From positions 124,501 through 188,500 of the forward strand of contig JABMCL010000134.1 in NCBI GenBank assembly GCA_018857735.1: DNA of 64,000 nt, in the 5' to 3' direction. A model generated the notes under the pieces. That model saw only the letters and a program-made list of their open reading frames with translations. It searched no databases and had not been told where the DNA came from. This document shows, in pieces, positions 11,621-22,905 of this stretch. Position numbers and translations under genes: made by a program. The stretch comes from Alviniconcha marisindica (taxonomy: Eukaryota; Mollusca; Gastropoda; Provannidae). The first letter of the stretch is position 1. Every line of letters begins with the position of its first letter.

Positions 11621-12600
11621 AGGGGTTAGTTATAGTTAAGATTCATGTTAGTTATGGTTAATTTGGCTTTCCATCTGTTTGTCGGCACAGTTATTTTTAC
11701 TCTGTGCTCTTATGGCTGCAACAAATGTAGTCAATGTAGTCGTCCACTCATTTGTTGCAGACAGTAGTCTATTAGACTGTTGTGATTTGGTGGTGTTTTT
11801 TCCACCATATGTTTGCAGGTAAGCCACCGTTTGCATTTTTGAGGTGGTTTCAGCTGTTTTGTTTGTTTCATTTGTTGTCAGCTGTTTGCTTGCCTGATCA
11901 GGGCAGCCATTTTTCGTTTGCCATCAACATTTGTGGTTTGTCTTTCTTTCTTTGCCATAGGCATTTGTGGTCTGTCCTTTTTTTTCTGTTTTTTTGTCAC
12001 AGGCATTTGTTTCTTACTTACACAGCCTTTTCTGCTGTAGGCATTCATGCTAGACTTACTGTTTTTGCATTCTTTCTAATGTTCTCAGATGCTAAAGAGC
12101 ATATTAGGGACAAACTGCAATGTCGACCGAATGGTGCTGTGGCTTCGGCGCGGCCCCGTGAGAGTGCCGCTATTTTTCCCTAAGCCCTGTGCTATTCGTT
12201 GGAGCACAGGACAGCCGAGTTCCTGTTTACCTTTCGGCTTTTACTTTTCTCTCGGTTGTTTTCACTGATTTTTTGCCTCGCTTTTGTTTTGTTTCTTAGA
12301 CAAGACAGGGGTATTTGTTTGTAGTTCAGTAGTTGTACCTCCTGTTTTTCCTTTCTTTTCTCTGTGTTTACCATGTCCATTTGTTTTTTGTTTGTTTTCT
12401 TTCTCTCCCTTCTTCTTCTGCATTTATTACGAGTTCACTCTTGCCGAGGATTTGTGTGTTCATTTGCCTCTTTTGTTGATTTCCCTTTCTTTTTCTGGAG
12501 GGTTTCTTGTGAAAAAGGTTTATCCCCTTTTTTAAATTTTAATCTTTGCACTGGGTGCCAAGGTGTCAAAATGTATTTCTGAGTCCTTTGGTCGGTCTGG
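11621..12600. other. pyrimidine-rich interior of the TTAA element
   Basis: T/C-rich on the plus strand, with a diverged internal duplication (GCTTGCCTGATCAGGGCAGC near 11890 resembles 11475). No supported coding sequence. Confidence 0.5.
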
Positions 12601-12676
12601 ATATATTCCTTGTTGAATTGGCAAGCACGGAGGTTTCATCCGAAGAGACCGTTCCTTCCATCTACCAAGGATCAAC

Positions 12677-12891
12677 CTAGCGAAAGCCGGGCGATGCGTG
12701 ACCAATACCCTTTAGTAAAAAATTCATGTCTGTGTGGGTGTCCACAGGGTAATCAACTTGGAACAATTTCCAGTTTGAATCTCCAAGGATGAAGTTTCCT
12801 TCGACTGCTATCTTTCGGGAAGGTGTGAAAGGAAACGACCCTTTGGTCTGCAGCTCTGCGCATCCCACGACCGCACATTCACGTGGCATTT
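12677..12891 (-). pseudogene. possible THAP-domain fragment in the TTAA element
   Basis: The frame starting at the methionine of MPRECAVVGCAEL has the M-P-x-x-C-x-V-x-G-C pattern typical of THAP N-termini, followed by SFPFTPSRK. The later conserved tryptophan, C-x2-H and AVPTIF-like parts are not evident, so it is at best a truncated relic. It reads on the strand opposite to repeat D. Confidence 0.35.
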
Positions 12892-13175
12892 TCGTTGTGG
12901 ACCGATTGATGGCAAAAACACGCCTCATTCGCCATTCGCCTCAGTGGTCTGTTTGTGATGTCAGAGACCTACGTCAAGGATCTCGCGCGTATTTCAAGAT
13001 TAAAACAAGCAATGAAATTCGGCCTGATCGGCATGCATTTCTTCCTTCGTAAACATACTTACTTTCATGGCATTTACATTTTATTAGATTTAAAGGTCAT
13101 GTTATGCACTAGACTTTCATAATTGGGTCGATTTTCAATGTGCCGTTACAAACAAAAACTGCCTTTACAAGCCCT

Positions 13176-14130
13176 TTAAATAATTTCACGAACCTGATAA
13201 GAACACTACAGAATTAAGCACATTTGAATGATTCCTCAATTCAGTTAGAACATTTCATTAATAAAATGGATCAGAAAGTTAATAACTGCATAAGAACAAT
13301 TGATTAACTGGATTCGAACAAAAATTCAACAACTGATTAACTGAAAAATTCAATCATTTTTCACAGCTTTTCTTATTTTTCTTACTTTTCTGTGGGCAAT
13401 TTTAATTTGCATGTAAGTACACTGACATTTAAATAATTCCATCCTCTCCTTCTCCTGCTACTAGTAGTAGCACTACAGGTAAACTTCCACTGAATCTGAA
13501 GACAGACAGACCCACACAGAGTCCAACATCCATTTACAATTTCCATCTGCCATACCTCATGCTGCCCTTGTGCCAAAAGAAACAAATGAACACAAAATTC
13601 CGGGTGTTAAATACTGAGAATAATAACAAATGGTGAAGGTCTTTTTTAACTTAATGCTTCAAAGAAAGCATTTAACAAAATAGAAACTAAAAACGCTGAG
13701 GTTACCCTGTGCAGTTTAACAGGATGTTAAAATCCAATGACCAAAATAACATTTTGGTTTTTCTGCTTCAACTGTTCCGATGGAAAAAGGTTAGTGCCCT
13801 CATTTCAAGACAAACACACACACCAGCCTCAAGTTGATCAAGTACCCACCTCCTTCCCAACCCATAACCCCCTCCCTCCCTCTTTCACCACTCCCATTTT
13901 GAGTTTATGTTTGATTTCTGAACTTTAAGCACACAATGGCCTGAATGTGCTTCAGTAACAAGAAGTCAGAAAGGCTGACCAGCGGCACGCTTTCACAAAA
14001 AAAGTTCCAGACTAGTGTCCTAAATCAAATACTATGAGTGCTAATAATCGTATGTATTCATTTATGTGCTATTTCTCCAAATTTGAGCACATAGCCCCCC
14101 AAAAAGCAAAGAACACAGAACCATAAGTAA
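13176..14130. other. intron, no gene seen
   Basis: AT-rich. It contains small clusters of the TTCATTAACTGGAT satellite. A segment near 14005-14035 (AAAAGTTCCAGA..AGTGTCCTAA) resembles the spacer of the 64-bp array at 18.1-19.0 kb. Confidence 0.5.
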
Positions 14131-14189
14131 CTTGGAGTTTTATGTCCAGTCAACCATTACAGTTATATTAGGGCGAGACAAAGAACCAG

Positions 14190-14282
14190 AACACCATCAA
14201 ATACGTTTTATGAGGGCAAAACACCATCAAATACGTTTTATGAGGGCAAAACACCATCAAATACAGTACACTAGGCCAAATT
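14190..14282. repeat. 30-bp tandem repeat, three units
   Basis: Three copies of ACACCATCAAATACGTTTTA plus a short tail. The flanking sequence is related to 18045-18110. Confidence 0.88.
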
Positions 14283-14529
14283 TCAGAGAATCAAACACCC
14301 CGAGGCATTTTGAGGCAGAAGCTGTCAGAGAACGTTTTCTAAGGGAATTGGGTATGCTGAATCCATTTCTGGTGTCAGCCAAAGTCAGAAATGCTTACTT
14401 TGTCTGGTATCCTAAGATGTTCAGCATGGCCAATAAAATGCTGTAAAGAATACTATCAGCACGGTGTTCTAATATTCGCTAGACTTTCACAACACTTTTC
14501 ATGCCTTTTTGTTAGTTCATAGCATTTTT

Positions 14530-15415
14530 GAAAACATGTGAAGCTTTGTTTCCGACCTCTTTCAGGTTTTGTTATACTGGGATTGGGATGCTATCTTCAA
14601 GGTCAAGGTCACAATAAGGGCGTATATAATCACATTCACAATATGACTGTTTCAACTATATCAATGTTGTGATAGCATTTGAACTGATTGTTGTTGTTGT
14701 TTTTTTGTTTTGCAACTGAACTTTGTTGGTAGACCATCAAAGCCTCAACATACTAACAGTAATGGTTCAAAATTCAATTTAATGTTTGTCCAGATGGTAC
14801 CTTCTGAACTGCTGAAACTTTCGTAACTGAACTCAGTACTGTGATACATCATCATGAACCGCAGTCACCCAATGTCTTATGGAATGAGTGCTTTGCTGTG
14901 TTCACGGTCAAGGTCAGGGTCACAGCAAAGGTTCAAAATGTCACTGCCTGTTTACCTGGATGATATCTTCTGAACGATTTAACCTTTTGTAGCCAAACAC
15001 GGTATGGAAATGCATCATTAAGAGACAGTCTCATGTGAAAAATGCTTTGCTATCTTCAAGGTCAAGGACACAGTGTGGGGTCATATTATCGTTTCTACTA
15101 TGTCTTCAGCACTGGTGATCCCTTTACATCCAAACTCAGTTTGATGGGACACCACCATAAGCCAGACTGTGTAAAAAGACCGTGGATTGCTTGGTTCAAA
15201 GTCAAGTTCATAATGATGGTTCAACAAGTCACTGAATATTTGTCAGTCCCATATTTTCTGTACTACTGATCTTTGCAACCAAAACAGGTGTGCTGATGTA
15301 TTATTACTAATAACAAGACCTAGTGCAAACTGGACAAACATGTAGACAGTAACAGTGATTTACAGTATCTAGGCATACAACGGGTGGTATTTCACCATGC
15401 AAGGTGACAAACTGT
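14530..15415 (+). mobile_element. ~150-bp-unit repeat element (GACCTTGACCTTGA family), copy 1
   Basis: Boxes of the form TTCAAGGTCAAGGTCACA lie at about 14598, 14908, 15055 and (decayed) 15198, spacings of about 150 or twice that. The intervening sequence is also conserved. A tail at 15290-15415 (AGACCTAGTGCAAA, CAGTGATTTACA, TCTAGGCA) is found inverted at 46500-46620 next to another copy, so this is a discrete element. The architecture, tandem ~150-bp cores with unique ends, resembles the 'pearl' type known from bivalves; that assignment is an inference. Confidence 0.65.
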
Positions 15416-15559
15416 GTTGACATCCAATTCTACTGAGGTTGTTTTGGTTTTGTTATCATGCCTGATGTATGTCAGTGAAATACATCAGTGCCCTGAAGAG
15501 GTCAATGCTACAATTAAGATGGAAACTTTGTGGTAAAATGTGCGAAGAAGTTTAACTGA

Positions 15560-16811
15560 GTAGACCCAGATCAAAGTCAGAAATTGCTCGATGCCACCGG
15601 AAAGAAAGATGGTGGTATTGTTTGTTTTACCATTGGGATGCCTATTCTCAGCATGCAGCAGTGTTTGGAGATTTAGCTGATAGTTTTATCAGGTCTCTCC
15701 TGCAAGCCAGACATGCTTTCAAACGCATCGACATTGACAGATGTTATGAAACCTCGATCAAACATGGAACCAGGAAGAGATGAACAAAGGTTCCCATCCA
15801 GTCAGAAAAACGATTGAAAGTCGGGTCATCCCCCTGCCTGCCAAATGGGAAACCTGATCCCATCCTGAAATAAACAACGCTGACGTCGTCCTTGCCACTC
15901 ATACTACAGACATCCAGTCAGGAGAACGATTGAAAGTGGGGTCATCCCCCTGCCTGCCAAATGGGAAACCGTATCCCATCCTGAAATAAACAACGCTGAC
16001 ATCGTCCTTGCCACTCATACTACAGACACCAGTTGACAAGACGATTTTAGCTGGTTGTGGTTTCAGCGATGCCACTCAAATTGAGTCTCCCAACTCAGAT
16101 ACAGAATACGGTGTTTCTCCAGTAAATAACCAAGCATCCAGCAATTGTATTGTTTCACAAGACACAGATGTTGCCGTGTTACTGCTGGTATATTATGGCA
16201 AAATGAAATGTCCGAAAATCTGGATTAAAAGACAGCATGTCCCTACTCACACCACTGTGGATCATTCAGACATATAAAGGGATCAGCTTCAGAAATCGAC
16301 TCCTTGGCAGGGAATCTTGCTGGAAAGTTTTTCAGCAGTACTAGGGTCTGCTGAAATCACCGAGAAAAGGTGATCTTCCTGAGATGCAGAACTCTTCATT
16401 AAACTTTGTAAAATACAGTCTGCAAAAGTGAGACACTGTCAACATGGCCCAGTTAGCCATGAGTCACAGAGCCCATAATTTATGCCAGAAATTCTGCCCC
16501 CGACAAATGATGCACTCTCTTTTCACATCCAACAGGCCAACTGTCAGGCAGCAGTTTGGCAACAGTGTCATCTGCAGCACCCACAACCCCCTCCACCCGA
16601 GACCATGGGATGGAGGCTTGAAGACTGTGTCTTTGTATCAGTTCTTAAGTCTCTTCCTTCAGGTCCTGATGCATGTGCTGACCTCATCTTCCGTGCTTGC
16701 ACAAAGCAATGTATACAAATTAGTGCAAATGTAGAATGTCTTGTCTACCATGCACAGCAACATGCAGATGCCATGACACTGGCGATATCTGTTACAACGG
16801 TTGAAGAATGA
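15560..16811 (+). pseudogene. decayed multicopy invertebrate gene (SQDTDVAVLLL family)
   Basis: Several frames carry pieces, in order, of a protein family abundant in mollusc and cnidarian genomes. These are a segment near 15740 (CYETSIKHGTRKR), one near 16020-16200 containing SNCIVSQDTDVAVLLLVYYG, and one from 16482 with LPPTNDALSFHIQQANCQAAVW followed by a degraded cysteine-rich tail. Frames shift between the pieces, stops occur, and a 115-bp segment (15795-16024) is duplicated in tandem, so it cannot be expressed as a whole. The family is probably spread by transposition but its function is unknown to me. It lies inside the AMP deaminase intron on the opposite strand. Confidence 0.6.
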
Positions 16812-16815
16812 TGAA

Positions 16816-18040
16816 ACGCTTCATCCACTGACGCTATGTATTAACTGGTTGCTATGTTGTGTCACTCTGATGCGCACCAAATACCGACACTTCCTACATC
16901 TGTTAGGTTGCTAAAGTCATGGCTTTCAGAGTAACATTATTGCATCAGTATTGTTCAGCCCTTAAAAAAAAAGGTCACCCCGTCTCTCTCTGCCTTCATT
17001 TCCACCCATTTTTTCATTTATGACCATAGAAGTGAGTATAATTATTTTCCATAATAAGTAATTTATCTTCAAAACTATTTTCATTTTTGATTTAGTCATG
17101 TAGAAACATTAGGTTTCCCTCCTTTGTGAAACATTTAACCCTTCCCACTCTTTCTTTCCATAATTAGTGTCCCTGAAACAAAGATGTGTTCATAATTATT
17201 TGTTTCTAACGATTACTTTGAAATGTATTTGTAGACTGAATTTGGCACGAAAGATGTGTTATTTCATGTTGCTCCAATTTCAGACATAACTGATCATTCA
17301 AAATTTATGGATACGGATTTTGTTTACGAAGCTTTCATGTCTTGACATGGCCTTGTTGTTGCTGTTGTTGTTGTTGTTGTTGTTGTTTATTTGTCACACT
17401 CTCAGATCGATAATGCCAAGCAGTGGTCGTTCGCCCTGATTATCATAGTTAACTGGGCATAAAAATTTAAAAAAACAAGTTCCTTCCCCTCATTATTCAA
17501 CTTTATTCCTTTTACGGATTGACTGATTTGATTGCAAATATCACCACAAGAACATTAGACAATAGATCTTTTTGTGTGCTCTTATACCGTAAATTAGGAC
17601 CCAGGTTAGTAATTACTGAAGTCCTTTTGTAAAATTTCGGACACATGAGTTTTTCAGTGATTTTTATTGTTTTCGGCAGCCATTTTGAATATTTAATTTT
17701 ACAGCACAAAATACGCATATGAGATCTTGGCAGGCACCAGAAATGGAAACAGCACACAAAAACCATTCAGAAAAAGCTGTCTGCCCACTTCTACCTCAAA
17801 ATGCTGACCTCTTCATATTTAAGCCCTTTTTCGCAGATAATGATGATGATGAAGCAGATGCTTTATGTCCTCAGATGTCAGTTGACATATTAGGGACAAG
17901 TTGTGACCAATGCCGAAGCACGGTGCAATAAATCTTTATGTCCACGGAAACCAGAAGGCTCGTTAGGACGGACAGTCCAGGACGTCCACCTAGACTCTCA
18001 CACAGCTCCTGAACCATGATTTTTTTTCAGATTTGACCTA
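16816..18040. other. intron with (TTG)n run
   Basis: A (TTG)n microsatellite lies at about 17354-17390. The rest is AT-rich intron without recognisable coding sequence. Confidence 0.6.
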
Positions 18041-18122
18041 GTCTACAGTTATATCAGGGCAAAGCACCATCAAATAGGGTTACATCAGGGTGAGACAAGC
18101 AACCAAAACACCATAAAAAACA

Positions 18123-19001
18123 AAAGTAACTCAAAGAGTGCCTAAAGGACCTTGCTGATGTTGTGAGAGAAAAAGTTCCAGATCTGTGTGCTAACTCAAA
18201 GAATGTCCAACAGACTCTTACAGACAGTGTAAAATTCCACAGCTGTCCTAATTACTCAGTGCCCACAGGACCCTGTGGATGTTGTGACAAATTCCAGAGC
18301 TGTCCTAATTACTCAGTGCCCACAGGACCCTGTGGATGTTGTGACAAATTCCAGAGCTGTCCTAATTACTCAGTGCCCACAGGACCCTGTGGATGTTGTG
18401 ATAAGAAAGGTTCCAGAGCTATCCTAATTATTCCAAGTGCCCACAGGACCCTGTGGATGTTGTGATAAGAAAGGTCCCAGAGCTATCCTAATTATTCTGA
18501 GTGCCCACAGGACCCTGTGGATGTTGTGACAAGAAAAGTTCCAGAGCTATCCTAATTATTCTGAGTGCCCACAGGACCCTGTGGATGTTGTGACAAGAAT
18601 AGTTCCAGAGCTATCCTAATTATTCTGAGTGCCCACAGGACCCTGTGGATGTTGTGACAAGAAAAGTTCCAGAGCTATCCTAATTATTCTGAGCGCCCAC
18701 AGGACCCTGTGGATGTTGTGACAAGAAAAGTTCCAGAGCTATCCTAATTATTCTGAGCGCCCACAGGACCCTGTGGATGTTGTGACAAGAAAAGTTCCAG
18801 AGCTATCCTAATTATTCTGAGCGCCCACAGGACCCTGTGGATGTTGTGACAAGAAAAGTTCCAGAGCTATCCTAATTATTCTGAGCGCCCACAGGACCCT
18901 GTGGATGTTGTGACAAGAAAAGTTCCAGAGCAATCCTAATTATTCTGAGCGCCCACAGGACCCTGTGGATGTTGTGACAAGAATAGTTCCAGATCTGTGT
19001 C
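18123..19001 (-). repeat. ~64-bp minisatellite resembling the adjacent exon's splice donor
   Basis: About 12 regular units plus diverged edge units. On the minus strand each contains ACAACATCCACAGGGTCCTG, which aligns with ACAATATCCGCAAGGTCCTT across the end of the exon at 19027-19156 and its donor. The downstream intron part (TTAGGA, CTCTGGAAC) also aligns. The far edge near 18150 (CAGCAAGGTCCTTTAGGCAC) is closer to the exon than the central units are. The array thus appears seeded by the exon-intron junction. Confidence 0.85.
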
Positions 19002-19026
19002 CTAACTCAAAGAGTGCCCAAAGGAC

Positions 19027-19156
19027 CTTGCGGATATTGTAGAAATCCCTGTGGGGCACCTCCTTCTGCTCAGCTGACTCCTTCAACTCATTTAGCAGGA
19101 CATGCAGCTGGTACTTGGATGACAGGTAGCTGATGCGACGGTAGCAGAAAGATTTC
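19027..19156 (-). CDS. AMPD: AMP deaminase exon ([22 protein letters not shown])
   Basis: The exon is 130 nt: one base completing a codon, then 43 codons. It follows a gtgtgtgcag acceptor and ends CGCAAG before GTCCTT. It encodes [19 protein letters not shown], then an acidic/basic helix segment and [20 protein letters not shown](F/Y), LLNE and HRDFYN.RK are conserved AMP deaminase blocks immediately preceding the metal-binding exon. The phase fits the exon before (ends with two bases) and after (starts with GTG). The donor GTCCTT departs strongly from the GTRAGT consensus. The exon is flanked on both sides within about 30 bp by minisatellites resembling its own junctions. Confidence 0.95.
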
Positions 19157-19164
19157 CTGCACAC

Positions 19165-20385
19165 ACATAGACAGACACAGCCATTAACATTTGGGTTCTG
19201 ACAGAATATTGTCTGCACACAGTCACAGGTAAAGACACAGCCATAAGGTAAGATTTTGGCTAAGAAGATTGTCTGGACACAGGCAAAGGCACATGCCATT
19301 AGGTGAGATTCTGGCTCAGACAAGGTATCTTGCAAACAGGTACAGACACAGCTATCATGTGGGATTTTGGCTCAGACAAGGTATCTTGCAAACAGGTACA
19401 GACACAGCTATCATGTAGGATTTTGGCTCAGACAAGGTATCTTGCAAACAGGTACAGACACAGCTATCATGTGGGATTTTGGCTCAGACAAGGTATCTTG
19501 CAAACAGGTACAGACACAGCTATCATGTGGGATTTTGGCTCAGACAAGGTATCTTGCAAACAGGTACAGACACAGCTATCATGTGGGATTTTGACTCAGA
19601 CTGAAGGTATCTTGCAAACAGGTACAGACACAGCTATCATGTGGGATTTTGGCTCAGACAAGGATTTCCAAAAGGTACAGAAAAGAAGGGGTTTAAATTC
19701 TTGCAAACAGGTACAGACACAGCTATCATGTGGGATTTTGGCTCAGACAAGGTATCTTGCAAACAGGTACAGACACAGCTATCATGTGGGATTTTGACTC
19801 AGACAGAAGGTATCTTGCAAACAGGTACAAACACAGCTATCATGTGAGATTCTGGCTCAGACAGAAGGTATCTTGCAAACAGGTACAGACACAGAAGGTA
19901 TCTTGCAAACAGGTACAAACACAGCTATCATGTGAGATTCTGGCTCAGACAGAAGGTATCTTGCAAACAGGTACATACACAGAAGGTATCTTGCAAACAG
20001 GTACAAACACAGCTATCATGTGAGATTCTGGCTCAGACAGAAGGTATCTTGCAAACAGGTACAGACACAGCTATAATGTGAGACTCTGTTTCTGACCAAA
20101 GATTTTATGCATAGAGGCAAAGACACAGCCATAAGGTGAGATTCTGGCTCAAACAGCTAGGTATCTTGCACACAGGTAAAGACACAGCCATAAGGTGAGA
20201 TTCTGGCTCAGACAGGGAGGTATCTTGCACACAGGTAAAGACACAGCCATAAGGTGAGATTCTGGCTCAGACAGGGAGGTATCTTGCACAAAGGTAAAGA
20301 CACAGCCATAAGGTGAGATTCTGGCTCAGACAGCTAGGTATCTTGCACACAGGTAAAGACACTGCCATCAGCTGAGTTTTTGGTT
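19165..20385 (-). repeat. ~56-bp minisatellite beside and resembling the splice acceptor
   Basis: About 19 units. On the minus strand each contains GCTGTGTCTGTACCTGTTTG followed by CAAG. The true acceptor region reads GGCTGTGTCTGTCTATGTGT followed by GTGCAG. The units nearest the exon are the most acceptor-like (GACTGTGTGCAG and GCCTGTGTCCAG). The array runs directly upstream, in transcript order, of the exon. Confidence 0.88.
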
Positions 20386-20399
20386 CTGACAAAATTTTA

Positions 20400-21935
20400 A
20401 CAATATTTATAAAGAACCTAAACCTTAATCTCATGAGCTCTTAGTGCTGTACAAAGCAGTTCATCAATGCATGACATCTGAATGGATTGGATTTGACTGG
20501 TGTTGTTGGGGGTGTTTTGTGGTTGTGGCCTTTTATGTTTGACTGTTGTTGTTTGGTGGGGGGAGGGGGGGGTCATGTTTGAGTGTCGTTTTGGGGGTGT
20601 TGTTTTTCATGTTTGAGTGGTGTATGTATGCATAGTACTTGTTCATTGTACTGAGTTTTATCTTTGTTTCTTTGTACCTGTCATATTGCACAGCACCATG
20701 ATGGGGGTGGGTGGGGGTGGGGTGCATTCCTTTCTTGGACAGGGAATAGCGTTATGGAAGAGTTATTATTATTAAATATGTATTAACATACCACCACCCC
20801 CACCCCCCGATAAAAGCATCTTGGTTCAGACAGAACCCCCCCCCCCCCATAAAAGCATCTTGGTTTAGACAGAAAGCCCACCCCCACCCCCCTCCCATCC
20901 CCCCAAAGCACCTTGGTTTAGACAACCCCCCAAAGGTAAAAGTACCTTGGTTCAGACAGAAATTGTAAATTGCTGTTTTACACCCATTCAACCATGACGG
21001 GGGGGGGGGGGGGGGGGGTAGACCCAAACATGAGACTGTTAGCACCAACTGTGATGTCCATCTCCCACCCCAGCTGCACGCAGCAGCATACAAGGATGGA
21101 GAAAAAATGGGGACAAGCAATGATCCACACAAAGGGCAAGAAATAAATGAATAAACTGACACATGCCTCAAGACAGGCATAAATGATGCAGGCATTTTGT
21201 GAACAAATGAAATGGAACTACAAACAACAAGCAGTAATAACCCAGCCTATACACCAATAATACACTGGCCAGTGGGACATTTGTGATGAATCGTGGATAA
21301 GAAGGAAAAGGGGGAAAGGAAAGAAAGAAAACAAAACTGTGATTATGTCACATGAAGACATGGATGTAGCCAGGCCCCCAATCTGGGAAAGGGGAATATC
21401 CCAATGCATCGATCACAACAAGAGTAGCCCCCTGATGAGGTTCCATCACTGATTCCTCACTGAGATATCATGAAAACAATTGACCAGTTTATCATAAGTT
21501 TGAGATTAAACTTAAGTGACAGTGAATGATGTCTTGATAAAGGAAATGATTGACCCTTTGATGTATTGTACAAACGCAGAAGCAGTTCAACTCCCAACCA
21601 TTCCTGTGACTAAAGCTAGAAAATGAACATGATCACAAGACCCAAAATGTTAATAAGACACTAAAAAAAACATGTGCACATTTTCAATGAAAATACCCTT
21701 TTAAAGCAAGAGACAGGTAATACATCAACGATGATATCTGGTGTACTTAGCTTTCAGTTGGTGACGTTTTACACAAGAAACATTACTCAAGAGGCAGTAT
21801 TAGCTTGTAACACTGGCCTACCTCAGAAAAAAAAATCTGAAACAGAATGACTGCTAACAGATGTACATCTACCTCAGAAGAGGTTATATACCTTTACAAA
21901 ACTATGTCTTGCAAACTGTACGGAAAAAAAAGCAA
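20400..21935. other. intron with C/G homopolymer tracts
   Basis: A diverged repeat of AAAGCATCTTGGTT.AGACAG with C-runs occupies 20800-20960. A G-run of about 20 lies at 20998-21018. No coding signal was found. Confidence 0.6.
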
Positions 21936-21939
21936 GCAG

Positions 21940-22905
21940 GTTAGGCTAAATGACTGTGCAATGTTCACTCACAAAGGACCATCAGCGATGAAGGTCTGCA
22001 TCAGGTCAGGCTAAATGACTGTGCAATGTTCACTCACAAAGGACCATCAGCGAAAAAGGTCTGCATCAGTCAGGCTAAATGACTGTGCAATGTTCACTCA
22101 CAAAGGACCATCAGCGATGAAGGTCTGCATCAGATCAGGCTAAATGACTGCAATGTTCACTCACAAAGGACCACCAGCGATGAAGGTCTGCATCAGATCA
22201 GGCTAAATGACTGTGCAATGTTCACTCACAAAGGACCATCAGCGATGAAGGTCTGCATCAGTCAGGCTAAATGACTGTGCAATGTTCACTCACAAAGGAC
22301 CATCAGCGAGAAGGTCTGCATCAGATCAGGCTAAATGACTGTGCAATGTTCACTCACAAAGGACCATCAGCGATGAAGGTCTGCATCAGATCAGGCTAAA
22401 TGACTGTGCAATGTTCACTCACAAAGGACCATCAGCGATGAAGGTCTGCATCAGATCAGGCTAAATGACTGTGCAATGTTCACTCACAAAGGACCATCAG
22501 CGATGAAGGTCTGCATCAGATCAGGCTAAATGACTGTGCAATGTTCACTCACAAAGGACCATCAGCGAAAAAGGTCTGCATCAGATCAGGCTAAATGACT
22601 GTGCAATGTTCACTCACAAAGGACCATCAGCGATGAAGGTCTGCATCAGATCAGGCTAAATGACTGCAATGTTCACTCACAAAGGACCACCAGCGATGAA
22701 GGTCTGCATCAGATCAGGCTAAATGACTGTGCAATGTTCACTCACAAAGGACCATCAGCGATGAAGGTCTGCATCAGTCAGGCTAAATGACTGTGCAATG
22801 TTCACTCACAAAGGACCATCAGCGATGAAGGTCTGCATCAGATCAGGCTAAATGACTGTGCAATGTTCACTCACAAAGGACCATCAGCGATGAAGGTCTG
22901 CATCA
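21940..22905 (-). repeat. ~65-bp minisatellite carrying the exon end and 5' splice site
   Basis: Fifteen junction copies, the rightmost being the real exon end. On the minus strand each unit holds up to 31 exon bases (TGATGCAGACCTTCATCGCT then GATGGTCCTTT) followed by GTGAGTGAACATTGCACAGT. Coding bases and donor are near-identical throughout. Read-through past any donor meets an in-frame TGA at once. Two five-unit blocks share the same variant order (GAAAAAGG, a CTGCAATG/ACCACC unit, CATCAGTCAGG), indicating a higher-order duplication. Confidence 0.95.

Larger units (their letters stand above)
10482..13175. mobile_element. TTAA-flanked DNA transposon with ~21-bp inverted repeats
   Basis: The left end AGGGCCTGTAAAGGCAGTTT and the reverse complement of the right end AGGGCTTGTAAAGGCAGTTT differ at one position in the first 20. 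Each is bordered by TTAA (10478-10481 and 13176-13179), the target preferred by piggyBac and Kolobok elements. A subterminal inverted match (TCACAAACAGACCA near 10690 and its complement near 12945) supports one element. A minus-strand open frame near 12890 begins MPRECAVVGCAEL, resembling the start of a THAP zinc finger, which favours a Kolobok-like origin. No transposase is intact. The centre is occupied by dispersed repeat D. Confidence 0.75.
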
